NCBI GenBank assembly: GCA_030248215.1
Contig: JASANG010001546.1
Span: 124,001-188,000 of the forward strand
DNA length: 64,000 nt
DNA from: Enoplolaimus lenunculus
Lineage: Eukaryota; Nematoda; Enoplea; Enoplida; Thoracostomopsidae
Direction: 5' to 3'
The translations under genes were made by a program, and so were the position numbers. The notes under the pieces were generated by a model that ran no database searches, was not told the DNA's origin, and saw only the letters and a list, made by a program, of their open reading frames with translations. Positions 34,601 through 46,683 of the stretch are shown here, piece after piece. Every line of letters starts with the position of its first letter. Position 1 is the stretch's first letter.

Positions 34601-37137
34601 GGGTATTATGGTGGCACCGGGCAGGGGACGCCTAGTTATCCGGCAGGACTCCAGGGGGATCTCAATCAGGAGGAAGCAGAGGTGAACAAGCGTGCACGAC
34701 ATAAGCGGAGAAGTCAAATTCTCTTCGTTAGGTTGCGAGAGGCGTTGCCAACGTTGTTTGCGCTAGCTAGGTGTTTGAATGGGCTTTACGCTGCGGGTAA
34801 TATGACACTTATTCACCAAACGTATGGGGTTGCAGTGCTCGATATTCGACCGTGGGAAAAATCTCGAATTGCCGGAGGTTCCGCTGGTAGACGCTCAAAC
34901 GAAACGGAATGCCAGGATGTGGCCCTTCTGGATTCGGAAGACCAACAAACAAGTGTAGGTGGGACAAGGACCCCACAAGATTTTATGCGATCGTATTTGT
35001 GGCGTTTGACTGAAGTTACCTCCCAAGCGATTGGGTATTTAGTGGCCGATTTGGAAACGATATTTTGGGAGCTTCCTCAGGCAGCCACCTACATTCAAGT
35101 TGGACTACTGGCGGACCTGGAATATTCAATTGACTATAGGCTTCGAATGATGATAAGATGGTGTCTAAGGGTTTTGGTTCGTTCGATAAGTAGGGAACGT
35201 TTGGTTCATGGAGCTATGCTTGAACCATTTGGTACGTTTCTATGTTTGGTGTTTACTCGGCTTAACTCAAATTGGAGCACGATTGGTAAAGTTGACGAAA
35301 CTAGCGCTGGTAGCCGGGGAGATAATATTCAAGAGTGTTATTTTGATGAAATGACACGTGCTTTGTCACGGGATGTCTTCGATACTGTGGCAATGATGTT
35401 TGTTGCGCCGACTACTAAAGGAAAGCAGAGCGATGATAATTGCAAGCTGGTGAGCGAAGGGCAGGGATGCGGCAGTCTTGGTTCACCAAGACCTAAACTT
35501 AGCAAAGCAAACATAATACTGTGTCTCTCCGCCAGGGGTGGGCGGTCTAACCGATATCGCATATTCCCGATGGAATGCATAGGCTTTTGGTTACTTTCTT
35601 AGGTTAAAGTTTTGCGTTCGTAAATGCAGGATAGGAGGGGATATGTTTTTGAGGCATTTCAGCAATATGATTTGAGGACTCTATGGTACTTTCACTGAAG
35701 TCTAGTCGATATCTTTCTGTGCTTAAATATTCTGTTGTTACTCTTTGTGGCTCGTGCGTTAATTTTTGTAATTCGACGTTCATCAAAATCATTAATGCTG
35801 TTTGCGTGTGTGCATTTTCACTGAATATTCCACTCACAGTACACCTTTATTTTGGTTTGCAGTAAACTAGTTTTCTAGTCGGAATTTTTGCATTTTCATC
35901 TTTGCGTTGTAACGTTGTAATTTTACGGATAATTGTTAAGTTTACACCCCACTCCGCGTTAGGCGTTCGCTTATTCTCACGTTCTTAATATGTGTTTGAC
36001 TAAATAAACATTTTAGGATCAGGAGACGCCACAGGAAGACGGTGATTGTGTAATGATGAATTCGGAATCAACTACTGATAACATTGAACAAAAGCGTGAG
36101 CTGATATCGCCACTTGGGGATTTGATTTTAAAGCATCCGGTTTGTTTTTTATTTTTATTTTGTTTAAATTGTGGGCGGGTCATGTCGGTAGTTTTTTGTT
36201 AAATGTTTTGAGAGAAGTCTGTAATAAAGTGTCATTGGAATTTTGTTGTTCGATTTTACGGTGCAATGTTTGGATTGAATTCGTTGGAATATGACCGATG
36301 GCATTGTACTTCTAATGTTGGGCGTATAAAATAATCCGTTTCACTAGGACGTGTTGATTTTCACAAAATCCGTGTGTTCAGGGTTCAGCCATTTGTTTCT
36401 GAGTCAGAGTTTTCAATTTCTAACTTGTAGCACCAGCATAAGGCAAAATATTGTATTTTGTTTGGTTATTCATTTATCAGGAATATTACAATGTTGCTAT
36501 TTCTGGCATTTTCAACGCGCTTTCATGGCCGGATACGCACACTTTGCTCAAAATTGTGAAAATTGTTCCTCCACTGTTGCAATATATTGTTCACACGCCA
36601 AACAGCAATCACTGCGACGAAAATGCAATTAATACAATTGTATGCAGCGCATATTTTGCAATACTTAATGCATTCCAAGTGCACGGTGAACATGAACACG
36701 TTCTGTCACAGCTGGTCACTCTCGCTTCGGATGCGTACATTTTTCTGCGTCCAAAATTTCCAGCCGTACGTGATGTTATGCTTCAAATTCCGAATATTTC
36801 TGAACAAAAATTGACACAATTTGAGCGAAAAAATATTACGACCATTGACCGTAATAATCTGAAGTCTGACGGGTCAAAAGCGGGAAATTTGCCAAAGAAA
36901 TTAGTGAATTCTAAGCCTGTAGTTGCGGCGAGGCTGCGAAAAGCAGATTTTCAACAGTTGGTTAGCGCAATTATTAATGAAAACATTGGACAGGCGTTTA
37001 GGCGTGACACGGCACGTTTGAAGCGGTATGATCTGCCGCCTGTTATGAAAAAGATTGGCCGGAAAAAGGAGGCCACGAACGAGGGTTTAGCTGAAAGTAA
37101 TGCGTTGTCGGCCTTGTTCGGAGGAGACCAAGATTGA
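30905..37137 (+). CDS. XPO5: Exportin-5 (importin-beta family nuclear export receptor)
   Basis: Exons: 30905-31099, 31328-31693, 31995-32058 (tentative), 32323-33558, 34167-35449, 36017-36139, 36481-37137. Exportin-5 carries RNAs with short double-stranded stems (pre-miRNA and others) out of the nucleus with RanGTP; that role comes from the family, not from this sequence. Matches, from memory, to human XPO5: IENIIKFKWPEL (human LEHVVKFRWNGM), ARCVVEMIKKEWPQNWP (human SRIVVEMIKREWPQHWP), DYRLRMMIRWCLRVLV (human DYRLRPMLRVFVKPLV), HGEHEHVLSQLVTLA, LRPKFPAVRDVMLQIP and the C-terminal ALSALFGG. The total is about 1,307 codons, against about 1,204 in human. The ATG at 30905 is the first in frame and begins a plausible first HEAT helix. 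Junction phases are consistent if the tentative exon is used. About 35 residues found in human after the tentative exon have no counterpart that I can locate. Confidence 0.93.
31995..32058 (+). CDS. XPO5: XPO5 tentative small exon
   Basis: The 21 codons DLVENMASRLRKIFLLSNSLD follow exon 2 in phase 0 and leave one base, which fits the next exon at 32323 in phase. They resemble human XPO5 at the same place (LTQNMERIFSFLLNTLQ). The acceptor is CAAG after only a moderate pyrimidine tract, and the donor GTGTAA is weak, so the boundaries are uncertain. Confidence 0.5.
32100..32290. repeat. GGAACCGG-type repeat fragment in an XPO5 intron
   Basis: AACCGGAACCGGTTGG ... AAACCGGAACCTGC, related to family C arms. 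It occupies much of the intron before the exon at 32323. Confidence 0.5.
32323..33558 (+). CDS. XPO5: XPO5 large exon (central HEAT repeats, first part)
   Basis: The acceptor TTAAAAG ends at 32322 and the donor GTAAGT follows 33558. Of the 412 codons, the opening AYGFLIKISTQLTSQSIELI aligns with human GYIDWVSMSHITAENCKLLEI. Helical repeats follow, including SEEEYAAEFYGARAKAIAML, matching human SDEDFNAFFNSSRAQQGEVM. It ends with one base of a split Asp codon completed at 34167. Confidence 0.9.
34167..35449 (+). CDS. XPO5: XPO5 large exon (central HEAT repeats, second part)
   Basis: The acceptor is TTTAATTTAG and the donor GTGAGC. Codons restore the split Asp (DD-D-PKARDVRL) and run in phase for about 427 residues. 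Features include SQLGSTQKFAEYIGL (human VDAFIAYVG region) and SIDYRLRMMIRWCLRVLV (human IPDYRLRPMLRVFVKPLV). The segment around 34560-34980 holds a Gly/Ser-rich insertion not typical of the family. Confidence 0.9.
36017..37137 (+). CDS. XPO5: XPO5 last two exons
   Basis: Exon 36017-36139 (41 codons) is acidic and ends LGDLILKHP before GTTTGT, an uncommon donor. Exon 36481-37137 begins EYYNVAISGIFNALSWPD (human TALLITAFNSLAWKD) and ends ALSALFGGDQD with stop TGA at 37135-37137. A possible polyadenylation hexamer AATAAA lies at 37857-37862. If it is used, the 3' UTR contains a whole transposon copy (37531-37699). Confidence 0.9.
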
Positions 37138-37530
37138 GGTTATTTTGTTATTTTTTGGCTTATGTATATTAGTTTATGTTATTGTTTTATCTGTGTGTAC
37201 ATTTTTATTGTAGATTTCAAAACAATGGTAATATTGTTTAGAAATTTTGCTAAATTAGTCAGTTTAATAGTTGAGTTTTGTCGGCGGAACCATAAGGGTT
37301 GTGCTGTGTGACTGTATGCACGAACAATTTTAGCTAATTGTTTACTTCTCGTCGATCTACTGTTCACATATAGAGGTCATCAACAGTTTCGGTAGTAAAA
37401 TTTTACAGTTTTAGGAAAATTGTATTGTTCGGAGGTTTTAAATATTGATACTGTTTTGAAGTATAAATTGTCGGGATTTCTAAAACTGAGCCCCAAACCA
37501 AAATTTTTGACAATACTTGATAGGAGATCG

Positions 37531-37699
37531 GGCCCATGTATAGAACAGGGCCGGAACGTTTTCCGGAGGGGCTATAATAGAGTCAGTTTAAGCTTTAGAC
37601 TATTTTTACTTAGGCTTAGGCATAGGCGCATCCATAGGCTTAGGCTCAGGGTTAGGAATATGCTTATACTAATATTCCGGCCTTGTTCTATACATGGCC
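37531..37699. mobile_element. GGCC family B MITE, downstream of XPO5
   Basis: GGCCCATGTATAGAACAGGG ... CCTTGTTCTATACATGGCC enclosing TTAGGC-type hexamers (CTTAGGCTTAGGCATAGGC). Flanking duplication unclear. Confidence 0.75.
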
Positions 37700-37984
37700 A
37701 TAAGATTGTAACGAGATATTTGATTTCGGTTAACATCGGTATTCGTTTCCGATATAAAAATGATGGAAATGCTGTTATTTTTATGTTCAAAACTAGTTAT
37801 AAATCACATATATGTCGCAATTTTTCGTTGCAGATATGCTGTATTGGTTGAAACTGAATAAAATTTTAAATTCGTCCAGAACCATAAAAATGTTAAGGCA
37901 TCCGCCAAACCAGTTCAAAAGTAGGTGTATTTTTCCAAAAACTAAAGAAATCTGTGCTAGTTCTAAATAATGCTGATGTTCACG

Positions 37985-38180
37985 TTCAAACTAAGGCGGT
38001 TTGGAACAAGTTTGGTACGCATTTGAATAGCGAGTAACATTTTGTCTGCACGTTAATCTGCTGGCAAGTTTCAAAAATTAGAGTTGCCTGCTAGTTTACA
38101 TTTGATCAAAAATTTCAGTACGTGTTCTGATGTTATTGTCTTTATGCAAATATTGTTAACTTTTTTGTTTAGTAAATTAC
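37985..38180. repeat. Family F fragment
   Basis: TTCACGTTCAAACTAAGGCG, then GAATAGCGAGTAACATTTTG and GTCTGC..TCTGCTGGC, matching the left part of family F. Confidence 0.45.
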
Positions 38181-38230
38181 CCATATATAGTAATTGGAGC
38201 GCGTACTTTAATGTAGGACTTGGGTGCTAA

Positions 38231-38380
38231 ACTGAGTCAAATTCGACTCCGCCATGAGTCAAACATGCGACTCAGTGAATCGAATTTGACTCTGCCGGAG
38301 TCGAATTCTGACTCAATTTGTGTAGTCCCGTAGAGCCTATTTCGGAGAGAGTCAATTTGACTGACCATTTTTTTGCTGTG
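38231..38380. mobile_element. Family D (mariner-like) MITE, left end missing
   Basis: Internal GAGTCAAATTCGACTCC and right end ACCATTTTTTTGCTGTG followed by TA. Confidence 0.6.
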
Positions 38381-38605
38381 TAAATGTCAGACCCAGTATT
38401 TAAGGCAGAGTTACGCGTATGTTATCCCGCAATTTTTTGTTTAAGATGTTGTGTAATATAAATTCATTCATAATGGTAAAAATTTCGGGGCGTTTGCCAT
38501 CTCTTAAATTTTAGAACGTCCTGTGAACAGCTGCATGCCATCATTACTTATCTATTTCTGTTTAATATTCGTTTAGGAACATCCGAATACAGGTTTCAAG
38601 CTGTT

Positions 38606-38772
38606 GCCCCATGTAATGATCAGGACCGGAACGTTTTCTGTAGGACTAGAAAACTAAGCTTAAGCATTAGAGTATTTCTTGCTTGGCTTAGGCTTAGGAA
38701 TATGCTCATTCTTTGGCTTAGGGTTAGGAATATGTTTATAATACTGTTCCACCCCTGTGCTTTGCATTGGCC
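38606..38772. mobile_element. GGCC family B MITE
   Basis: CCCCATGTAATGATCAGGAC ... TGTTCCACCCCTGTGCTTTG..GGCC with TTAGG hexamers. Flanks AAGCTGTT / GAGTTGTT (6 of 8). Confidence 0.75.
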
Positions 38773-38861
38773 GAGTTGTTCTACACTGCAGTGTGTAGAC
38801 GACTAGTATTAGAAATAATGGAAACGGATAGTGAACAAAATATGTGAGAACGGGTGTTGAA

Positions 38862-39196
38862 CAGGGTGCAACCAAAATTCCGGTTCCGTTATTGAAATCC
38901 GGTATTTTTCACTATATCTGTTTCTGGCAATAAATACGGTATTTTTTCACCTGAATTTTCCGGTATTTTCGGTATTGAAAATTTTTCGTATTCAAAACCT
39001 GAAAGAAGAATTGGCATTGTGTTGCAAAAATTTGCAGTTTTTGTCTCACTCTAACCTCCAGCAAAAATTCATATGGAGCCGGAGGTCGATTTTTTTGCCA
39101 GAGCCGGAGGCAGACCTCCGGTTGCACCCTGGTAACACGTGTTTTTGTTTTCCGGTTCCGGTATTCTTTTAACATTCCGGTTCCGGTTGTACCCTG
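38862..39196. mobile_element. hAT-like MITE, family C, with an inner terminus
   Basis: CAGGGTGCAACCAAAATTCC ... CCGGTTGTACCCTG. Flanks GTGTTGAA / GTATTGAA (7 of 8). A second GGTTGCACCCTGG end at about 39121-39132 suggests a nested or recombined copy. Confidence 0.75.
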
Positions 39197-39596
39197 GTAT
39201 TGAATGAATGCTTCAGACATTTTAGAACGCAATTCTGGAATCCAAATACTTCGCCTGCGATTAAAATTACAAAGCAAAAATAGCGAATGAACCGATATTT
39301 TTAAGATTTAGGATAAATTCGCAAATTTTATTTCATATCGAACAATTGCAGCATATCTGTAATGAAAAATTGCAAGATATATGCATAATTTATAGAAATA
39401 GAGTGAAAATGGAGCGAAGACCAGCAGTTCGAACGCAGCCTCATCTAATCTATTTTTAGCCTGCCATGTTCACCGTTGGATTTTTCACCTTCAGTTGCCG
39501 ACTGGCGGAATTCAAACGAAACAATAATTCTTTTTAGCGCAGAGCTTGAGTTCAGCGAGTTTCAACTTCAACGTTACAGAAATAACGGATCAAGCG

Positions 39597-39706
39597 ATCG
39601 ACTCAGTGAATTGAATTTGACTCTGGCGGCGTCGAAATTGAGTCAGTTTTTGTAGTCCGAACAACCTATTTCGGAAAGACTCAATTTGACTCACCATTTT
39701 TTGCAT
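39597..39706. mobile_element. Family D (mariner-like) MITE fragment
   Basis: Contains the AATTTGACTCTGGCGG palindromic core and the right end ACTCACCATTTTTTGCA. Confidence 0.5.
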
Positions 39707-39834
39707 TTATACCATCCCAGTGTGTAACCGGCTATCCGTTTCCCGTAAAAATCTGTGTCTTTTATGCACACCTCACTTGTGTTGGCCAAAAATAAAACGT
39801 TTTTGACACTTTTATTCTTCAATATTTGTTCAGC

Positions 39835-40434
39835 TTAGAACACATTTTGTCCAAGCTGATTCGGCGTCAACATAAAATTTTGTGATTTGAATAGCGGTTA
39901 TGTAGACAAAATGTAATGTCACATGATATTGACTTGCAAATCACTGATCTCAAGCGATCATCGTATAGAAATAACCATTTGTCATGCGAGACATTTATGC
40001 GAATATCGTATTGTATTCCAAAATTCTACTAAATATCGTATGATATTATGCAGGATAATGGAATTTGTGCGCACAAATAAAACAGTAAAAAGTCAGCTAA
40101 TGCAGCATTAAATAATTTCGAAAGTTGAATTAGATTCTACGTTTCTGTATCTCGCCGAATTTTTCCCAAAATATATTCCTAAGTACAATTATTTCAAATT
40201 TTAGTATCGTATGACATTCTACAGGACAGTTAAGCTAGTTTACCACAACTTTGCAGACATTTTCAAACATATATGATATTGCAGTACAAACAGTAGATGT
40301 CACATCAGGATAGTAGACAATTCAAATTTTTTGAATCTGATAGCGGATAAACGGTCAGACAAAATGTTACCAGCTATAGTCATTGGGCCAAAACGTGTTC
40401 CAGGCTGCCCCAGTTATAACGTGAACCCCGCATA
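39835..40434. mobile_element. Family F inverted-repeat transposon, left end worn
   Basis: The right end CCCAGTTATAACGTGAACCC..CGCA matches the family terminus. The interior has CATGATATT/ATCGTATGATATT motifs and GATAGCGGATAAAC..GACAAAATG. Confidence 0.6.
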
Positions 40435-41096
40435 ACCCGTTGACACCAACCTGATTGCCAACAGGCAAAACGCACATAATTCTAATTCTGGACATTCCCC
40501 GATTCAAAGACTTTATAAAATCTAATCTCAAAATGCCATATCGAAACCACAAGCATGTTTGCTATTTGAAATATTTTGTATTTCCTTTTTGCGAAAATTT
40601 GCCTTGTCATTAATATTTCAAATTTGAAAATTCCCAAACACGACAAGGGCGCCGTATAACAACCCTTCCGATGTATTTTCAGACCGAATTTGCAAGTGGT
40701 TAATTTTATTAACCTGGTTTGACTTTTATACGTTTCATTTTGGTAAAATTGTGCAAACTCCGGTTGGCGTTTTTGGACGCTGTAAAATTTGTTATGTGAA
40801 TTGTTTCGTGGCAAAAGTTGGTTAGTTTTTAGACGAATATAAAAATTTGCCAGAAGTTTGGCATAAAATTTTGCTGTTCAAGGTGTGAATTGCGTTCGAT
40901 TTTATCGGATGAAGACTTTCGGCATTTAAAATCTTAGCAGGTTATTAAGAAGCCGGCTCTGGTTGGCTGTGTGTCGTCGTTCAGCGTCACTTACCAGGAA
41001 AAAATTACCAGTAAAAAATGTTTTTTTTTTCATTTCTAAAAGAGCGGAGGAAAAAAGTAAAATGGAAACAACTTAAACGTTGTTTAAATCACATTG

Positions 41097-41210
41097 GCTG
41101 GTTTCTGAAATCATAGTTGAATATTTACTTAAATTGTACTTAAATAATTACTTAAGTCGCCGACTTAAGTAAATGCTTAAATTTTTGAGCAAAAACAAAT
41201 AAACGAAATA
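41097..41210. repeat. Family H fragment (CTTAAGT-rich)
   Basis: GGCTGGTTTCTGAAATCATA then TTACTTAAGTCGCCGACTTA, the left part of the element at 43407-43750. Confidence 0.55.
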
Positions 41211-41818
41211 TGTCAGCCATTGTCATAAAACAAGAAAATAATTGTTTTGCTTTATATTGAGGAGGGACCAATAGTCTACAATTTCAATTTGCCCAAGGTT
41301 AGAATGATATAGTTTTAAGAGGTTTTTTACTTTACTGATTTTAATTTTTAAATGTTTTATTAAAACCCATTAATTAATGATGACAAGATGGTAAACTTTG
41401 AACGAATACAAGTTAAAGTTAAATATGTTTTTAACTAAAATTGTGCTTATAAATTTTTAGCCAATGACGGGGCACTTGTTAACTTTTCTCCGCAAACTGT
41501 TTCGCCCACCTAATAACATAAGGACTGAATGGTCCCAGGTATGCTCTTTTATGCTTAGGATAAACCTAGGTTTGAAACTAATGTTTGGCCCTAAACATAG
41601 GCTTAATCTTTGGCATGGAGATGATTGGGACTGCAGGTATGATGTGAAGGGATTTTTGCGTTGTTTCAAATTGATGTTTAGAATAAGAAAGCAAAATGTT
41701 GGATAAACGAATCATTTGTAATAATGAATATTAACGTATCACGTGCAGTAACATTATCAGCGATTTAGGTAAACCACTCGTATCGCATTAGATTACGTTT
41801 TTTACTTAATTGTCGAGA

Positions 41819-42055
41819 TTAGGTCAAAAAATTTAAAGAAAGTTTAAAGAAAAAATTAAAAAAATTTAATAAAAAATTTTAAAGAAAAAAATTTAAAAAA
41901 ATAATAAAAAATTTTAAAGAAAAAAAATTTAAAGAACAAATATTTAAATAAAAAATTTCAAAGAAAAAATTTAAAGAAAAAAGGTTAAAAAAAATTTAAA
42001 GGACAAAGATTTTAAGAAAAAAATTTAAAGAAAAAATTTAAAGAAAAACGAATAT
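41819..42055. repeat. A-rich tandem repeat (AAAAATTTAAAG type)
   Basis: Irregular repetition of a 12-20 bp unit AAAAAATTTAAAGAA over about 235 bp. Confidence 0.8.
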
Positions 42056-43406
42056 TTCACAGTTCATTATTTAAAATAACGGCACTTTGGCATTACATTA
42101 AGGTTTAAGTACCTTATTTTATCTCAGTTTATGCTCCGATTCCGGTTCCAATAAATTTTATCAACTTTCACCTTCTGTTCCAGATCCGGAAATTTTCACA
42201 TCCGGTCGTATTTCAGCGTTAATATATAATATGAACAGTTGGTGCACTTATTTATTTCATATCTACATAATTAAAACTGGAATACCCCATATACGTATTT
42301 TTGGTTTGTTTGCAGCATACTTTGTTTACAACAGTTTTATAGCACATAGACGTGATTGTTGTACAATTAGAAAACTTGCATACAGATTTTTAAGCTTTCG
42401 CTAACACGTTTGTGCATTGCGTAAAGTTGGACGACCAGTTGTAATAAATTTGCGAATAAATGTTTTTCTAATTTATTAACCAATTTAATGTTACTATATA
42501 TTTCAGCATATACCTTAAATCTCATTTGATTCGAACAACGAATTTAAAGTAATAACAGCTGCGACATGATTAAGCTTCGAAATAATATATAATCAACCAA
42601 TATAAACGTTAATGCAATACATAACCGATTAATATTTGAAACTTTTACACAATAAAATATTACTAATCTGACTGCGCTTATGACAGTTTGAAACGTGTAA
42701 ATCCACTTAATATCCGTCCAAACCTTCTTCAATTGCCGTTTTGTGCCGTACAAACCGGAAATTTTGCTCATTCTGGTTTAAAGTAAATATTTTCTTCAAA
42801 AAACAGCATATTCGTTTGAAGAATAAGCTTATTGAATTATGTCTTTTGTGCATAATCTGCAATATTTATGCTTAATATTAGCAACAATTTGATTCGATTT
42901 CCGCGTTTACCTAAAGTATTGGAGGCAGCGTGTTTTATTGAAACCGAAACCTATTTGTAAGGAAAAAATGACGATTATGACCAAATTGTTCCTGATTAAT
43001 GGTAAGTTTACGTTCGCTAATGTATAGGCACAGGTCCTGAACAAAATTGGTGGCTTTGAAATGATTGATTTGGCTTAATCGCTATGGCATATGCTTAGGT
43101 TTGATTTAGGCATTAATTTGCGCTTAGGCTTATAAACTACGAAATTTGATTCACAATCTATTTTATACTCGGGTACTGAACGTGGGTTTGAATCCAGAGT
43201 TGGTCTTTTTCCGATGCCCAACTCTGGGTTGTGTGAGTGTAGGAGGGTGGTTATATGATGAACCTAAGGCGATGGCTCATGTCCATTTCTTTGGGTTGAT
43301 TTCGGTTATTCTGTCCAGCCGGCGTTCGCTCAAAGATGGTTGGATTTTGAAATTTTTTTCGCATATTTGAGCTTCCCTTTTCAAACGCACTGTTTAACTG
43401 AACAAT
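42056..43406. other. Intergenic, no gene seen
   Basis: AT-rich. A GGTTCCGG-type fragment at 42130-42215 and a decayed TTAGG-hexamer copy at about 43030-43135. No supported exon. Confidence 0.4.
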
Positions 43407-43750
43407 GGCTGGGTTTCTGAAATCATACTTAAATATTTACTTAAGTCGTCTACTTAAGTAAATACTGAACTTTTCGAACAAAACCCGATAAATGCCAAAC
43501 GCGAGCCCCTGTCACAACAAAATAGCAATAGTTCTGGTGTACATTAAAAAAGAAACATGAGTCTACAGTTTCAGTTAGACCAATGGCAGCATGCCCAAAC
43601 TGCTAACCTGTAATATGTCAAATTTTGTCCGCGACTTAAGTATTTGCTTAACTTAAGTGAGCTTTTAACAACGACAAAATGGTTAAGTAATTGCTTAGCA
43701 CGTGCTTTAAGTACTAAGTCGTACTTAAGTACAGTTTCAGAAACCTGGCC
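43407..43750. mobile_element. Family H inverted-repeat transposon
   Basis: Ends GGCTGGGTTTCTGAAATCAT and its inverse (CAGTTTCAGAAACCTGGCC). The subterminal parts are packed with ACTTAAGT palindromes. Confidence 0.7.
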
Positions 43751-44314
43751 AATCACTCGTTAATATTTTGACTTTTCACGTTATAATCTTGGTGAAACTG
43801 GTTGATTTGTAAAATCGGAATTGAAGTATAATTTACTGGTGGGCGGTTTTGAGCCACGTTTTTAGGCCAATTATAAGAGTCAAACCTGAAAGGTTTGGGT
43901 GGAAATTCTCACGAGCGAAACGAACGAGAAAAGCCGGACCCTATTTTTGTTTTCAATTAAAATTTACAATTTAATTATTGTATCGCTCCATTTGGACGGG
44001 GACACTGTCACGAACCCCCTAAACCCGTCTTTGGCATAAAGTGCCGACTCAGTATCGTAGCGACTATAAAATTTAGCACAGAATTTGTGTTTGGTATTCC
44101 GGCTATTTCGGTAGTGAAATTTTTCGTATTGCAGACATACTGTTCAGTGATCTTGTTAGCATATCTGGCGGAAAATCCACACTGTGAACTGGAAGACAAA
44201 TCGTAGGTCACTTAAAAATTGAAGTGTGTCCCCAAATGCCACTTCGGAAGACACGCGAAAGCGATTTAGCATATAAACGAAGCCAACCGATTCAAAATGA
44301 CCAAAATTGTCTGG

Positions 44315-44429
44315 CAGTGTGCAACCGGAGTTTCGGTTCCGACATTTTTTCACCTTCCGGTTCTGGTTCCATTTCCGGTAATTTTTTCAAATTCCGGTTC
44401 TGGTAAATGGTAATTCCGGTTACACCGCG
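44315..44429. repeat. Short family C copy
   Basis: CAGTGTGCAACCGGAGTTTC ... AATTCCGGTTACACCG. No target duplication visible. Confidence 0.5.
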
Positions 44430-44875
44430 ATCGCTCGGGGTTGAATTATCCTGACTGCGACCCTTGGACATGGTCCCGTCCTACTGACTCACTGTAGCGG
44501 ATCAATCGCGTATATCTCCAACTAAAAACGTCCACATACATAACACAACAACCTGTTGCAATTGCCGTATATTCTCCGTCCAATCATTATATATGCCATA
44601 AAGAGAGAGCCGTTTCGTTTCTGTTGCACCGTTTTGAGTGCAAAATCACAGAGCTGACAAATATTAATTTCTTTCAAACCCTCTTCTCCTGCTTTGATTT
44701 TGGCCACTGGCAGTCCTGCCATATACAGCTCGCCCCCCCCCCCACACACACGAGCATAATATTTTTGAGCCAAGAACACACGCGTTCGATGAAACTTTAT
44801 TTATTACCAAATATCGCCAAAAATACGTTATTCGTAAAGACAAAAGCCTAACGCGCGCCTGTTTGATACATCCCT

Positions 44876-45215
44876 CCCACTGGCGGATTCATCAGGGGGG
44901 CCACCCCCGGGCTATCGCCCCCTCACCCCAGGAATCAAAAAATGTTTTGCATGAAAAGATTGAGTACTCAAAATTGCGTTTGGCTTCTGGTTCGCTTCAC
45001 TGAAGCCTTTTGGTGTGAAATTTTTGGATCCGCAACTGGGATCCTTTTAAGCTTCCTTCGTTTTGGTTCGTCGTAGGCGCAGCGTTGAGTAAAAATAAAG
45101 TTTTGGTTTAAAATTTTAAATATTTGCTTCAATTGTTCCGACTGATTGAAAAAACCCCCAAACGCTGTGCGAGTTTGTCGCACGTGACGATGCCCTAATT
45201 TGGGGGGATGCATTT
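44876..45215. repeat. Family L repeat (CACTGGCGGATT..GGGGGGCC end)
   Basis: Starts CACTGGCGGATTCATCAGGG, a terminus style common among hAT-like elements. Shares AAAATTGCGTTTGGCTTCT with 58960-58985 and CCCC-rich ends with 48095-48250 and 62885-62950. Confidence 0.45.
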
Positions 45216-45384
45216 CAGGGGAGAGAAATATATTTGATCAAGTGCTCACAGCTTTGTCTTTATGCGACTACGCCAGTCTCTGCGCTTATGGTGTTTTGTT
45301 TTCACTGTTTCAAAACGATTGTACCAAATACAACTGCTTTTTGACGACAATTACTAATACCAAGAGTGAATGATGCATACTTGA

Positions 45385-45610
45385 ACAAGAGTATACAACT
45401 GGGGGGTACATTCTGTGTAGTAACGAATGTACCCGGCACGCGTTGCGTTTTTGGCCGACCCCCTTTTATTTAGAGGGGGTATAGCCGGTGCGAACCATGA
45501 TACTTATTTTAATGCGGCATCAAACATGTTTTCCATACAGTTTAACTTAGGGTATTCATGTGATAGCGACCGCCCTCTGACCAATGGGGGGTCGGCCAAA
45601 TACGCAACAC
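45385..45610. repeat. Family I repeat
   Basis: AATGTACCCGGCACGCGTTG and CCCCCTTTTATTTAGAGGGGG occur again almost unchanged at about 51290-51345. Further partial copies lie at 51120-51290 and 54555-55080. Confidence 0.55.
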
Positions 45611-45727
45611 CCGGTGGTATATTTTATACCAAGCGGATCCCCAAAAGTTGCACACTCTTGTATTATACACTCTTGCTAATACTAAATGTATACAGTTTTG
45701 CTCCCTCTGAACGGATGTAATTCCGGG

Positions 45728-46302
45728 TGAGTTGATTAATTAACACACAATGAGTTCAATCAATTCGGAATTCTGAGTTCTGTAAGACTCTAATTCAGTG
45801 CTCAGACCTTTGAGTGGATTCAACTCATTCTGAGTTAAAATCAACCTAATGGAATTTACAGGATTGAGTCGTTCACAAAAAAGTACAATGAGAAACTTCA
45901 ATGATATATTGACATAGCGGAACTCACTTTGGTTGACTTGGAAATACAATACCCAGTGGCAGATCCAGAAATTTCTAAAAGTAGGGACATGCGAGATAGA
46001 ATAGTAGAAAAAACTTGCAAGTGAAATGGACGTCGAGCCAGACACAAGCGTCAAACCTTATAATACAAAATATTGGTTTTAATACCTGTTCGGGTGAAGA
46101 CCAGGCCCGGATGGGTCCCCGCTTGGGTGTGTCAGTGACAATATCAGATCCAAAATTTCTTTCAGCGGACGCACTGTAAATTCAAGTGAGTTGATTTTTA
46201 ACTCAGAATGAGTTGAATCCCGGTATAGAAGTCTGAGCTCTGAATTGAGTGTTTCAGAACTCAGAATTGATTGAACTCGATTTGAGTTAATTAATCAACT
46301 AA
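45728..46302. mobile_element. Family J transposon with about 75-bp inverted repeats
   Basis: Left TGAGTTGATTAATTAAC..GAGTTCAATCAATTC and right GAATTGATTGAACTC..GTTAATTAATCAACTA are long imperfect inverted repeats. It encloses another repeat fragment (CCCAGTGGCAGATCCAGAAA, near 45950). Confidence 0.65.
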
Positions 46303-46462
46303 CGCAGATTTAAATCCAGCTCAGAGTGGGTAAATATTTACTGTTAATATTAACTCAGAAATAACCAAAAATAACTAATTCTCACTCTGACTAAAATCAC
46401 TGCAATGTACTGTTCGGAGTAGGGGTTTAGCAAATCTTGTTTACAAAATTTCAACGTAGGTA

Positions 46463-46683
46463 CACTGCAAAAAAATGGTTACTCAAATTGACTCTCTCCG
46501 AAATAGGCTTTTCCGGACTACACAAACTGAGTCAAAATTTGACTCCGCCTGAGTCAAATTCGACTCACCCGAGTCGACAGTGAGTCGAATTTGACTCTGG
46601 CGGTGTCGAATTTCGGCTGAGTTTGTGTAGTCAGGAAAAGCCTATTTCGGAGAGAGTCAATTTGATTCACCATTTTTTGCAGT
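46463..46683. mobile_element. Tc1/mariner-like MITE, family D
   Basis: CACTGCAAAAAAATGGTTAC ... CACCATTTTTTGCAGT flanked by TA (46461-46462, 46684-46685). Best-preserved copy; same ends as 2514-2727. Confidence 0.78.
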
